A DNA stretch of 64,000 bases, taken from the NCBI GenBank assembly GCA_024234735.1, contig JACKNV010000001.1, positions 434,001 through 498,000 of the forward strand, read 5' to 3'. This DNA is from Pseudomonadales bacterium (GTDB lineage Bacteria > Pseudomonadota > Gammaproteobacteria > Pseudomonadales > Halieaceae). Shown here in pieces: positions 26,785 to 35,174 of this stretch. Below the pieces are notes generated by a model that was not told the DNA's origin, did not search any database, and worked only from the letters and a program-made list of their open reading frames with translations. The position numbers and the translations under genes were made by a program. Position 1 is the first letter of the stretch. Every line of letters begins with the position of its first letter.

Positions 26785-27870
26785 TCACCCCGCTTCGCGG
26801 TACAGTGGCGTTACCGGCGCCGCTTCCGGATAGGAGCTGGGCGCGCCGATGTCATAGGCGGCGTTGATCGCCTGGATGAACACCGGATCGTGCAGCGGGT
26901 CGGTGGGGGTCTCGATGCTCATGCCACGGGCGCGCACGTCGTCGATCAGCATCTCGATGGCTTTCTCGTGGGTGATATTATCGGTACCGTCCATGTTCTT
27001 GCGAAGTTCGTCATAATCCTCGAACACCTCGGCGGACCAGTGCACCAGGAAACGCAGCTCGTCAGTATGATGTCGCGCGATCACCCGATCCCCGGTCCGG
27101 AGCACCCAGCGGTCGGAATCGTCGGGGTCCCCGCCGAATGTGCTATTGAAGTCCAGGCCCACCGGTCGCTGCTGCGCGAGTGGTCCGTTGGCCTCGCCGC
27201 GGTGGTACATCATCTCGTTCTGAACCACTACGCCGCGGTTGTAGATCGGCGGCTCCAGGCGCCGGGGTGCCTGCATCGGGCCATCGGGCCAATAGGTAAA
27301 ACCCCCGCTCTCGGGGTCAGCGGAAAACCAGGTAATGACCTGGGCCATTTTGATCAGGTAGTCGGTAAACAGCCCCGACTTGCCCATTACCGCGCACAGC
27401 CAGGTCGGTGAATTTTCATAGCGCACGCCGCGGAAACTGGGGGAATCCAGGTGCCCGGGGTCGGTGTTTCCGCAGGGGCCGTTTACATTGAACAGCATCA
27501 TCTGCGGCTTGGCGTATTTTGCTCCCCAGTAGTTTTTGGCGTGTGCCAGGAAGGCCTCGTTGTAGAAGCAGTCGTGAATCTCCGGATAGAAAAGGGTCGA
27601 GTAATTCGCGTAGAAGCCCCGGAAGGTCGGGGTGAGAAACATGTCCAGCGAGGGCTCAAAGCCCTCCGGGAAACCACCGGACATGGTGGCCACCAGTTCT
27701 TCGGCCGAGGCGAAGTGCTGGGCGATGATGAGCTTCCAGGGACCCTCCCGGTGGACCACGTCGAGCAGCCGTTGTGCCTGGTCGGAAGTGTACACGTTGT
27801 CGAGTACGACCGGCGGGGCGGCCGGGCGGAGTATATCGGACAGTTCCTGTTTGCGCGCTTGGGTCAACAT
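26785..27870 (-). CDS. Putative Fe(II)/2-oxoglutarate-dependent oxygenase
   Basis: I do not recognise a named family for this 361-residue protein. It contains an arrangement typical of the 2OG-oxygenase double-stranded beta helix: H140-x-D142 in GHLDSPSF, H223 in MMYHRGEA and R235 twelve residues later, matching two-His-one-carboxylate iron ligands plus the 2OG-binding Arg. There is no signal peptide. It lies downstream of the acyl-CoA synthetase and OYE genes on the same strand, 197 bases from OYE, and its stop abuts the convergent esterase stop as TGATCA. A hydroxylase acting on the same substrate is plausible. The assignment rests only on this spacing pattern. Confidence 0.55.
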   Translation of the reverse strand: MLTQARKQELSDILRPAAPPVVLDNVYTSDQAQRLLDVVHREGPWKLIIAQHFASAEELVATMSGGFPEGFEPSLDMFLTPTFRGFYANYSTLFYPEIHDCFYNEAFLAHAKNYWGAKYAKPQMMLFNVNGPCGNTDPGHLDSPSFRGVRYENSPTWLCAVMGKSGLFTDYLIKMAQVITWFSADPESGGFTYWPDGPMQAPRRLEPPIYNRGVVVQNEMMYHRGEANGPLAQQRPVGLDFNSTFGGDPDDSDRWVLRTGDRVIARHHTDELRFLVHWSAEVFEDYDELRKNMDGTDNITHEKAIEMLIDDVRARGMSIETPTDPLHDPVFIQAINAAYDIGAPSSYPEAAPVTPLYREAG

Positions 27871-28067
27871 CTGTGTGATCCTCTTGTTTCTGGCGGCTCA
27901 ATGGATATTAAGTTACCCGTAATTTTATTATTAAACCGGCGGCTCGACAACAGGCGGGCGCGGACTTTCCGCACTGTAGGCGCACGAATTCGCCGGGTGC
28001 ATTGTGTGTCGGCCATCAATTGTTTTCTGTGGTATCGGGTGGAGCGGGTACGCCCACCCTGGCGGGC

Positions 28068-29261
28068 TCAGGGTTCCGTGCAGAGCACTCCCTGCGGATG
28101 GTCGATCCGCCCGGCACAGCGGTTGCAATGGCTGCACCCGTTCACGTAGTGTTCACGCTGCTGTTGCAGATGATTCGCCAGCGCCGGATCCCGGATGAGG
28201 GGGCGACCCAGTTGCACAAAGTCGAAACCCTCGCGCATCACCGTGCGGAAGCTCTCCACAGTCGTGCAGCCGCCGATATAGACCAGTGGGCAGTTCACGG
28301 CCTGCCGGATCTGGCGCGCCTCCTCGAGAAAGTACAGTTCATGATAGGGATAGGTTCGAAACAGCTTCGGCCCGACCAGTTTCATGCCCAGCCGGATCAG
28401 GGCGTTGTCTTCCTGCTCGATCAGTCCGGTGATGATGCTTTGCCCATGGAACATCAGCATGGGGTTATGGCTTGAACTGCCTCCGCTAAGGATGATGGCG
28501 TCGATGCCGCGGTCCTCGAGGAGGCGGCAGACCTCGATGGAATCTTTCAGCTCAATGCCACCGGGTATCCCGTCGAGCATGGTGATCTTGCCCAGTATCG
28601 GAAAATCACTGCCGACCCGATCGCGCACACTGTCGAGCACGCGCAGGGGAAAGCGCATTCGGTTGGCGACCGAGCCACCGTATTCATCGGTGCGCCGGTT
28701 GGTTTTGGGGTTGATGAACTGGCTCAGCAGATAGCCGTGGCCGAAATGGATTTCGATGGCGTCGAAGCCCACCGACTTCATGAAAGCGGCGGCATCGCCG
28801 AAGGCCGATGCCACCTCGTCCATTTCCCGGGGGCCCATCTCTCCCGAGAATAGCACCCCGGACAGTGCGCCGAGCTGGTTGAAGTAGCTGGAGGCGCTGA
28901 CCGGGCGCTTGCGTTGCAGCGAGCGGTTGCGGCTGAAACCGCCGCAATGGGCGATCTGGCCGGAGAGCCTCCCGCCGGCAGCATGGACCGCCTCGGAAAG
29001 CTCTGACAGCCCGGCACGTACACCCTCGTGCATGTACAGGTAGTTGTCTTTCAGGCGGCCGTCAGGTTCCGGCGCGCAGTAGGCGAGGGTGGTCAGTGCC
29101 GTGCCCCCGGCTGCGATGCTTCTGTGGAACTCGAACAGCCTGGGGGTGGGTGTTCCCTCCGGGGCCATGCCTTCGAAGGTCGCCGCCTTCAAAATGCGGT
29201 TGCGCAGGGGCAGGCCGTTGAGGCGAGCGGGCGAGAGCAGTTTGTCGAGGGGATCGGACAT
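28068..29261 (-). CDS. Old Yellow Enzyme-family NAD(P)H:flavin oxidoreductase
   Basis: The 397-residue protein is an FMN TIM barrel of the OYE family. It has LKAATFEGMA near the start, GGRLSGQIAHCGG in the middle and the hallmark HGYLLSQFINPKTNRRTDEY followed by GGSVANRMRF. It lacks the C-terminal iron-sulfur and FAD domains of 2,4-dienoyl-CoA reductase, so it is the short class that reduces activated C=C bonds such as enones. I set the start at 29261 because AAGG lies 8 bases before that ATG. An earlier ATG at 29294 directly abuts the upstream stop. It is co-transcribed with the acyl-CoA synthetase. Confidence 0.87.
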   Translation of the reverse strand: MSDPLDKLLSPARLNGLPLRNRILKAATFEGMAPEGTPTPRLFEFHRSIAAGGTALTTLAYCAPEPDGRLKDNYLYMHEGVRAGLSELSEAVHAAGGRLSGQIAHCGGFSRNRSLQRKRPVSASSYFNQLGALSGVLFSGEMGPREMDEVASAFGDAAAFMKSVGFDAIEIHFGHGYLLSQFINPKTNRRTDEYGGSVANRMRFPLRVLDSVRDRVGSDFPILGKITMLDGIPGGIELKDSIEVCRLLEDRGIDAIILSGGSSSHNPMLMFHGQSIITGLIEQEDNALIRLGMKLVGPKLFRTYPYHELYFLEEARQIRQAVNCPLVYIGGCTTVESFRTVMREGFDFVQLGRPLIRDPALANHLQQQREHYVNGCSHCNRCAGRIDHPQGVLCTEP

Positions 29262-29294
29262 GTCATTCACCTTGGCAGCCGGACCGGCAGGCAT

Positions 29295-30863
29295 CTACAG
29301 CAGTGCACCGGCGAACTCCGTCTGGTAGAGTTCGCGGAGATTGCGCTTGAGGATTTTGCCAGACGGGTTGCGGGGAAGCTCCTCCACAAAGACCACCCGC
29401 TTGGGCACCTTGAAGCCGGCCAGCCTGTCGACGCAATGGCTGATGATGTCCTGCTCGGTGAGGGCTGCATCGGGCTGCAGTACGACCATGGCGACCACGG
29501 CCTCGATCCATTTGGGGTGGGACAGGCCGACCACTGCCGTCTCCGCCACGCCGTCCAGTTGGTAGATGGTCTCTTCCACCTCGCGCCCGGAGACGTTCTC
29601 CCCGCCGGTCTTGATCATGTCCTTTTTGCGGTCGACGATGGTGATGTAACCGTCCGTGTCGATGGTCGCCAAATCGCCGCTGTGGAACCATCCGCCGCGG
29701 AAGGCGTCGGCTGTTCGTTCCGGGTCGTTGTAGTAGCAGGTGAGCAACTGGGGCGAGCGGTGAACCACTTCGCCCACTTCACCCACCGGGACATCATTCA
29801 TGGCGTCGTCCACCACACGCGTCTCCACATGCAGCACCGGCTTGCCTGCCGAGCCGGGCTTGCGCAGCTGGTCTTCCGGTTTGAGAATGGTGGCTGTCGG
29901 GGCGATTTCGGTCTGCCCGTAGAGATTCCACAGGCGGATCCGGGACAAGCTGCCCTGCAGGCGCTTCATGATTTCCACGGGCATGATGGAGGCACCGTAG
30001 TAACCCTTCTTCAGGGCGGAGAGATCGGCCCCGCCGAACAGGGGGCTGTTAAGCAGGGATATCCACACCGTGGGAGGGGCGAAATAGGAGCTGATCTTCT
30101 GGCTCTCCAGCAGCCGCAACAAATTGTCCGGGCTCGTGTCATCGGTGATGATGTTGGTGCCGCCCACTTGGATGGAGGGCCCGAGGAAGCAGTCCAGCTG
30201 GGCGCAGTGATACAGCGGCATGGAGTGCAGCAGCACGTCCTCGTGAGCGATTTCGGCATCGGCGATACAGCTGCTGTACTGCCACAGCACGGCGGCATGG
30301 CTGAGCACTGCTCCCTTGGGCGCCGATTCGGTCCCGCTGGTATAGATGATCTGGGCCGGGGCAGAGGCATCGACCGGCGGCGCTCCGCTGTAGGGTTGCG
30401 CTGCCGCCAGATTGTCAAAGGTGGGAATACCCGCCGGTGCGCCAGGGCCCGTATCCAGCCAGGCCAGTTGCTCCAGGGCGCGACAGCGATCGAGCAGCGC
30501 CATGCCTTTGTCGAATTCACTGTTGCCCGCAAACAGGATTCGGGACCCACTGTGATCGAGGATGTAGGCTGCCTCATCGATATTGAGCATGAAGTTTACA
30601 GGCACCAGGATGACACCCATGGCGGTCAGCGCGTAGCGGGTTGCAGCGAACGTGGCCGAGTTTCTCGACAGGACGGCCACCCGGTCACCCGGCTGGATAC
30701 CGAGCCCGGCCAGGCCACCTGCCACGCGCAGGCACAGCTCGTGGAATTCCCGGTAGTTCCAGCTCAGCGCGTTCTGCTGGATCGCCAGTTTGTCCGGGTA
30801 TCGCGCGGCGGTCCTGCGCAGCACGTCAAACAGAGTCTGCCTAGAAAGAATTGCCTGGGTCAT
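29295..30863 (-). CDS. Acyl-CoA synthetase (AMP-forming)
   Basis: The 522-residue enzyme has the ANL-superfamily motifs in order: the P-loop-like YTSGTESAPKGAVLSH, LYGQTE, GWFHSGDLATID and the C-terminal Lys in NPSGKILKRNLR. It activates a carboxylic acid as acyl-AMP and then acyl-CoA. I place the start at 30863, where GGTGGAG lies 7 bases upstream. The frame is open further to 30914. It heads a minus-strand unit with OYE and the putative 2OG oxygenase. An exact TTATNNATAA site is about 100 bases upstream, linking it to the BVMO genes. Confidence 0.9.
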   Translation of the reverse strand: MTQAILSRQTLFDVLRRTAARYPDKLAIQQNALSWNYREFHELCLRVAGGLAGLGIQPGDRVAVLSRNSATFAATRYALTAMGVILVPVNFMLNIDEAAYILDHSGSRILFAGNSEFDKGMALLDRCRALEQLAWLDTGPGAPAGIPTFDNLAAAQPYSGAPPVDASAPAQIIYTSGTESAPKGAVLSHAAVLWQYSSCIADAEIAHEDVLLHSMPLYHCAQLDCFLGPSIQVGGTNIITDDTSPDNLLRLLESQKISSYFAPPTVWISLLNSPLFGGADLSALKKGYYGASIMPVEIMKRLQGSLSRIRLWNLYGQTEIAPTATILKPEDQLRKPGSAGKPVLHVETRVVDDAMNDVPVGEVGEVVHRSPQLLTCYYNDPERTADAFRGGWFHSGDLATIDTDGYITIVDRKKDMIKTGGENVSGREVEETIYQLDGVAETAVVGLSHPKWIEAVVAMVVLQPDAALTEQDIISHCVDRLAGFKVPKRVVFVEELPRNPSGKILKRNLRELYQTEFAGALL

Positions 30864-30959
30864 GTCGTTCTCCACCTGTTGCCGCCCGCCTCGCTGCGGT
30901 TCCAGCGCGTTCACTGGGCGCTGCCCGAACGTTCGCGGGGCGATACTGTACGATATATG

Positions 30960-30969
30960 TTATTCATAA
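30960..30969. promoter_or_regulatory. Predicted operator TTATNNATAA upstream of acyl-CoA synthetase
   Basis: TTATTCATAA is an exact match. Read on the minus strand it is TAC-TTATGAATAA-CATATA, with the same TAC flank as the sites at 10650 and 10863. It lies 96 bases before the acyl-CoA synthetase start. Confidence 0.5.
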
Positions 30970-31112
30970 GTAAATAAGGCGGTAATTCCGGGCGAAGGGA
31001 AGACCTCGACCCGCAAATGCCGCCGAAAAGGGCGCACCGGGTTAAGGGTTCATACCCGGCTCGGTTTGTCGGCGGAATGCCGGGGTCATTTAAATTAGTC
31101 CTAAGAAAATGC

Positions 31113-31141
31113 TTGACTTGTGCATGGCCGCTCATTAGATT
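31113..31141 (+). promoter_or_regulatory. Candidate sigma-70 promoter for the TonB receptor
   Basis: TTGACT (31113-31118) and TAGATT (31136-31141) are separated by 17 bases. Both are one or two mismatches from consensus. Confidence 0.4.
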
Positions 31142-31320
31142 TTCAGGTGCTGTCTGATGAGAATAACGTTTAATAAAATTGGGTTCAAAAGTGTCCGGTA
31201 ATCCACACAATCCCTGCTGGTAATTATACAGGCTCGCCGTCTCTGCAATGAGTGGCTGGTTTCTATATGCGTGCGTTCAATTTACTGACAGGTTCTAAAT
31301 AAAGAAGAAGGAGCCATTCC

Positions 31321-33765
31321 GTGGGCGATAACAAATTCAAGCTAAATCTGATCACCGTTGCCCTTGCCGCTGTCGGCGCCAGTGCCGTGGCGCAGGATCA
31401 ACAACCCGATAGCCGCGGCCTGTCGCTCGAAGAGGTAGTGGTGACCGCGCAGCGCCGGGCGGAGAGCATCCAGGATGTACCGATGACTCTTACGGCCATT
31501 ACCGACAAGAACATCGAGGAGTACCAGATCTTCGAGTTCGAGGGCCTGGAGCAACTGTCGCCAGGGCTCGCCTTGAATAACAACGGTGCCTTCGGCTCCA
31601 CCGCCCAGCTCCGCGGGGTGGGTTTCGACACCAATTCATCGGCTTCACCCGCGGTGGATATCTACATCAACGAAACACCGGTTGATGCCAACTATGCCTT
31701 CCAGAGTCTGTATGACATCGGCCAGGTAGAGGTATTGCGCGGTCCCCAGGGAACCCTGCGCGGCAGGCCGTCACCCGCCGGGGCAATCACTGTCACCACC
31801 CGTCGGCCTGAACTGGAAGGCTGGGGTGGGACCTTCTCCGCTTCCGGCAGTGATCAGGACGCAACCAATTTCCAGGGCGCGGTAAATGTACCGTTGATCG
31901 AGGATAAACTGGCCCTGCGACTGTCGGGTGTCATGGACGACAATGACCTGAATCAAGTCAGCAGTGTCAACTCGAACAACGAGGAGAAAGGCGAAACCGA
32001 TAGCTGGCGTGCCTCGCTGCGCTGGGCGCCTACCGACGCCATTGATGGCACCCTGACCCATCAGTGGGTAAGGACCAAGCTGAATCCGCTCTTGGAGGTC
32101 GAAGGACCCGGCGCGGGCTACAACGGGCGGCCGATCAATGGGGGCGGCCACTCGGTGGAGGAGACCAAGCCTGCGCAAACACTCAAGTCCGAGATCACTA
32201 CGCTGAACGTCGGCTGGGAGCTCGAGTCCAATCGGATTGTATTGGGTGCGGCCTATCAGGATAACAAGTTCGAGACCTACGCCGAACTGGATGACTTGAA
32301 TGCGGTAACCAATTATCCACAGGCCCAGTACGTGGATTCCACCTTCAAGGTGAATACCTACGAATTGCGACTCGAATCAACGGAGCCCGACAGCTTCATG
32401 GAATACATAGTGGGCCTGTGGTACCAGAAGAACAAGCCCATTACCTCCGTGACGCAGAATACTCCGCTGGACGGCGCCTTTGGCAGTCCCGCATCGCCCA
32501 ATCCGATCGGTCCGCCTGATTCGGCCTACATAATCCCGGTCGATATCTACATTCCGATCAAGACCGAGAACAAGGCCGTGTATGGCGACCTTGTCTTCCA
32601 CGTCACGGATAAGTTCGATGTCAACGTGGGTGCGCGCTACCTGGAAGACAAGAATGATCGTGTCGAGTACATCAATACCGGATCATCCCTCTATGCATAC
32701 GATATAGCATCGGAAATCGGCCTTCCGCCCGGTACCCCGGTTAATTTTTGCGGCTCCGGCGCACTGCCCATGCCGCCTTTCACCGGCACTGAAACCTATC
32801 CGGGTTACTGTGATCTCGAGGTCGCCGCGTCCAGTTACGAATCACCGGCCAGCGTTAAAAAAGAGCACTGGATATTTACCGGCTCGCTGCAATATAGCTT
32901 CACTGACGACCTGATGGCGTACTTCACGTATGCCGAATCCTGGCGCCCGGCGGGTGTTACCGTGGGCATCACCGCGCCCATTACGCCTCCGGAATTGGTC
33001 TCCGGGGATCCGGAAGAGTCACAATCTTACGAGTTGGGACTTCGCTCGGAATGGCTCGACAGCCGCCTGCGCCTTAACGCCTCGGCGTATTACCAGGATT
33101 ACAGCAATTACATCGGTCGCTTCGATGATGTGCCCTATGTCGGTGCCGGGGGAGCGCTGGAATCGGATACAGGCTTTACCTACCCCGCGGATGCGGTCGT
33201 AAACGGTTTCGAAATGGATGTCACCTATGATGTGACGGAGAACTGGTGGGTACAGCTGACTACAGCCTATGCCGATGCTCACTATGACGACGCGACAGTG
33301 CCTTGTCGTGACACCAACGGCGACGGGAAGCCGGACAACGGAGACATCGGTAATCTCGATCCAGGCGATTTCGAAGACTCCGTGATGTTCTGCAACGTGG
33401 ATTATGCGCTGTCCCCGATTCCCAAATGGGTGTCCACCCTGCAGTCATCCTATTCATTCCCGCTGTTCGGGCAGGAAGGTTATGCACGGGCGCTGTACAA
33501 CTACTATGGAGACCAGCCGGATTATGGTCGCGGTTATGAAGCCGACGCGTACGGAGTGCTCAATCTGTATCTCGGCGTGACCAGCCAGTCCGGGGACTGG
33601 GATCTGTCCCTGTGGGCCAAGAACGCCCTGGATGACGATACCCGGCTTTACAAGGGCCAGGCCCAGACGGAGTACGGAGCGTTCCCCACCGGTTATTACG
33701 AGGTGAAATATGTGCCCGAGCGCGAGGTTGGCCTCACCCTGCGCTACAGATTCGGCGAAGGCTGA
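31321..33765 (+). CDS. TonB-dependent outer-membrane receptor
   Basis: The 814-residue protein has a short signal peptide (LITVALAAVGASAVAQ) and a TonB-box/plug start EEVVVTAQRRAESIQDVP. The plug domain runs to about residue 160 (VEVLRGPQGTLRGRPSPAG), followed by a 22-strand barrel ending RREVG-like EVGLTLRYRFGEG. It imports a bulky substrate across the outer membrane using TonB energy. The sequence family (iron-complex-like, QRR..SIQDVP) is the one much expanded in marine proteobacteria and often linked to sterols, bile acids, terpenoids or glycans rather than iron. GAAGGAG lies 7 bases before the GTG start. A strong terminator follows. Confidence 0.9.
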   Translation: MGDNKFKLNLITVALAAVGASAVAQDQQPDSRGLSLEEVVVTAQRRAESIQDVPMTLTAITDKNIEEYQIFEFEGLEQLSPGLALNNNGAFGSTAQLRGVGFDTNSSASPAVDIYINETPVDANYAFQSLYDIGQVEVLRGPQGTLRGRPSPAGAITVTTRRPELEGWGGTFSASGSDQDATNFQGAVNVPLIEDKLALRLSGVMDDNDLNQVSSVNSNNEEKGETDSWRASLRWAPTDAIDGTLTHQWVRTKLNPLLEVEGPGAGYNGRPINGGGHSVEETKPAQTLKSEITTLNVGWELESNRIVLGAAYQDNKFETYAELDDLNAVTNYPQAQYVDSTFKVNTYELRLESTEPDSFMEYIVGLWYQKNKPITSVTQNTPLDGAFGSPASPNPIGPPDSAYIIPVDIYIPIKTENKAVYGDLVFHVTDKFDVNVGARYLEDKNDRVEYINTGSSLYAYDIASEIGLPPGTPVNFCGSGALPMPPFTGTETYPGYCDLEVAASSYESPASVKKEHWIFTGSLQYSFTDDLMAYFTYAESWRPAGVTVGITAPITPPELVSGDPEESQSYELGLRSEWLDSRLRLNASAYYQDYSNYIGRFDDVPYVGAGGALESDTGFTYPADAVVNGFEMDVTYDVTENWWVQLTTAYADAHYDDATVPCRDTNGDGKPDNGDIGNLDPGDFEDSVMFCNVDYALSPIPKWVSTLQSSYSFPLFGQEGYARALYNYYGDQPDYGRGYEADAYGVLNLYLGVTSQSGDWDLSLWAKNALDDDTRLYKGQAQTEYGAFPTGYYEVKYVPEREVGLTLRYRFGEG

Positions 33766-33803
33766 GTGCCGTAGGAGGTCACACTGAGTTTCCAGGCCTA
33801 TTC

Positions 33804-33834
33804 AGCGCCACTTTTATAGTGGCGCTTTTTTTTT
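33804..33834 (+). terminator. Rho-independent terminator after the TonB receptor
   Basis: AGCGCCAC (33804-33811) and GTGGCGCT (33819-33826) form a perfect 8-bp stem around TTTTATA. Nine T follow at 33826-33834. This is the clearest terminator in the window. Confidence 0.85.
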
Positions 33835-33845
33835 GTGGATCGGTT

Positions 33846-35117
33846 ATGAACAGGCTGTCGGATAGAATCCGTAACCAGTACGAGCAGTACCCCTATCCGG
33901 CGCGCCGTCCGGAGGATGAACTCACGCGGCTGTTGCCAACCGTGGGGGACAACCTCCATGCCATCAGTCACTACTGTTTCAGGGGAGCGTTGCGGCCGGA
34001 TGCGGGTTTTCGCGCGCTGGTAGCGGGTGGGGGCACCGGCGATGCCGTCATTTATCTCGCTGAGCAGTTGAAACAGGTCAACGCAACGGTCGTCTATCTG
34101 GATCCGTCTCCTGCTGCCAGGCGTATTGCCATGGACAGGGCCCGGTACAGAAAACTGGACAACATCGAGTGGCACACCGCTGATATAGGAAGTCTCGCGC
34201 ACTGCCCCCCGGAGCGTTTCGACTATATCAATTGTTCCGGTGTGCTCCATCATCTGCCGGATCCTGATAGCGCTCTGCGTACCCTGGCTGCCCAGTTGAA
34301 ACCTGATGGCGCAATCTACCTCATGTTGTACGGCCGCCACGGGCGCACGGCCGTCTATCCGATGCAGGATTTGTTGCGCAAGATCTGTGACCGGAGCGCG
34401 CCGCTACAGGAGAAAGTCCGGACCACACGATCTGTTCTGGCGAACCTGCCTGTAACCAACTGGTTCCGGCGGGACATTGAAGCCTGGCAGCGGGAGCTGG
34501 ACTTCGATATCAACGGTGACACAGGCCTGGTCGATCTCCTGTTGCACGCGCAGGACCGGGCATATGACGTCGGAGAACTGGTGGCGCTGGCCGGCGGCGC
34601 CGACCTGCAGTTCGTTGATTTCGTCGGGCCGGACAAGCGGAACTACCAGCTGGAAACTCACGTCACGGATGCCGCGTTGCTCAAGAGACTTTCCACGCTC
34701 GACCCGGTGGCGCGCTGGGAGGTAGCGGAAAGTCTCTACGGCAGGATCAGCAAACACCAGTTTTACCTTTCCAAACAGCCGGACACCCAGGCGCGGCTTG
34801 GTGATTTGGAAAACAGTGTCGTGCTCAGTGATGCGCTGGCAGGCAAACACCAGCAGATCGCCCGACTGATAAAGCCGGGCGAACCGCTGAAAATCGGCTA
34901 CCGGGTCGAGGGCCGGATGTACGAGTTCGAGTTGGCGGGCACCCGCTCGCTGCAGTTACTGTTCAGCCTGTTCGACGGTAACACGACCCTTCACGATGCG
35001 ATTGATACCTGTAAGCGACAACTACCCGGGGTGGCCGAGTCCCGGCTGGTCGAGGAGATACGCAGCGTATTTGAGCTGTTGCACCCTGTGGGCTGTGCTT
35101 ATTTGAGGCGACCCTGA
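33846..35117 (+). CDS. Class I SAM-dependent methyltransferase with extra C-terminal domain
   Basis: The 423-residue protein begins RIRNQYEQYPYPARRPEDE, the lead-in typical of one class I methyltransferase group. The SAM motif is ALVAGGGTGDAVIYLAEQ, then the acidic strand-2 end VVYLDPSP, and NCSGVLHHLPDPD as motif IV. Residues from about 330 form a separate small domain (GYRVEGRMYEFELAG, then LFDGNTTLHDAI) that resembles winged-helix modules such as PqqD. A start at 33819 would lie inside the upstream terminator, so I use the ATG at 33846. It is followed by the GH106 gene after 57 bases. The methyl acceptor is unknown. Confidence 0.75.
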   Translation: MNRLSDRIRNQYEQYPYPARRPEDELTRLLPTVGDNLHAISHYCFRGALRPDAGFRALVAGGGTGDAVIYLAEQLKQVNATVVYLDPSPAARRIAMDRARYRKLDNIEWHTADIGSLAHCPPERFDYINCSGVLHHLPDPDSALRTLAAQLKPDGAIYLMLYGRHGRTAVYPMQDLLRKICDRSAPLQEKVRTTRSVLANLPVTNWFRRDIEAWQRELDFDINGDTGLVDLLLHAQDRAYDVGELVALAGGADLQFVDFVGPDKRNYQLETHVTDAALLKRLSTLDPVARWEVAESLYGRISKHQFYLSKQPDTQARLGDLENSVVLSDALAGKHQQIARLIKPGEPLKIGYRVEGRMYEFELAGTRSLQLLFSLFDGNTTLHDAIDTCKRQLPGVAESRLVEEIRSVFELLHPVGCAYLRRP

Positions 35118-35174
35118 TTTGACCCCGGCGACGCTGTCCCTGCTGCCGCGGCCCTGGGGAAGGAGTGACCAACC

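Larger units (their letters stand above)
30864..31320. other. Divergent regulatory region between acyl-CoA synthetase and TonB receptor
   Basis: These 457 bases contain no convincing gene. They hold an operator at 30960 for the minus-strand unit and a candidate promoter at 31113 for the receptor, leaving a receptor leader of about 170 bases. Confidence 0.45.

Noticed and set aside
29028..30977. 649-codon plus-strand open frame
   Set aside because: It is antisense to the OYE and acyl-CoA synthetase genes, has no recognisable domain, and results from high-GC third positions.
33819..33845. Upstream in-frame start for the methyltransferase
   Set aside because: It would begin inside the terminator stem of the TonB receptor gene. 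The ATG at 33846 fits the family start.
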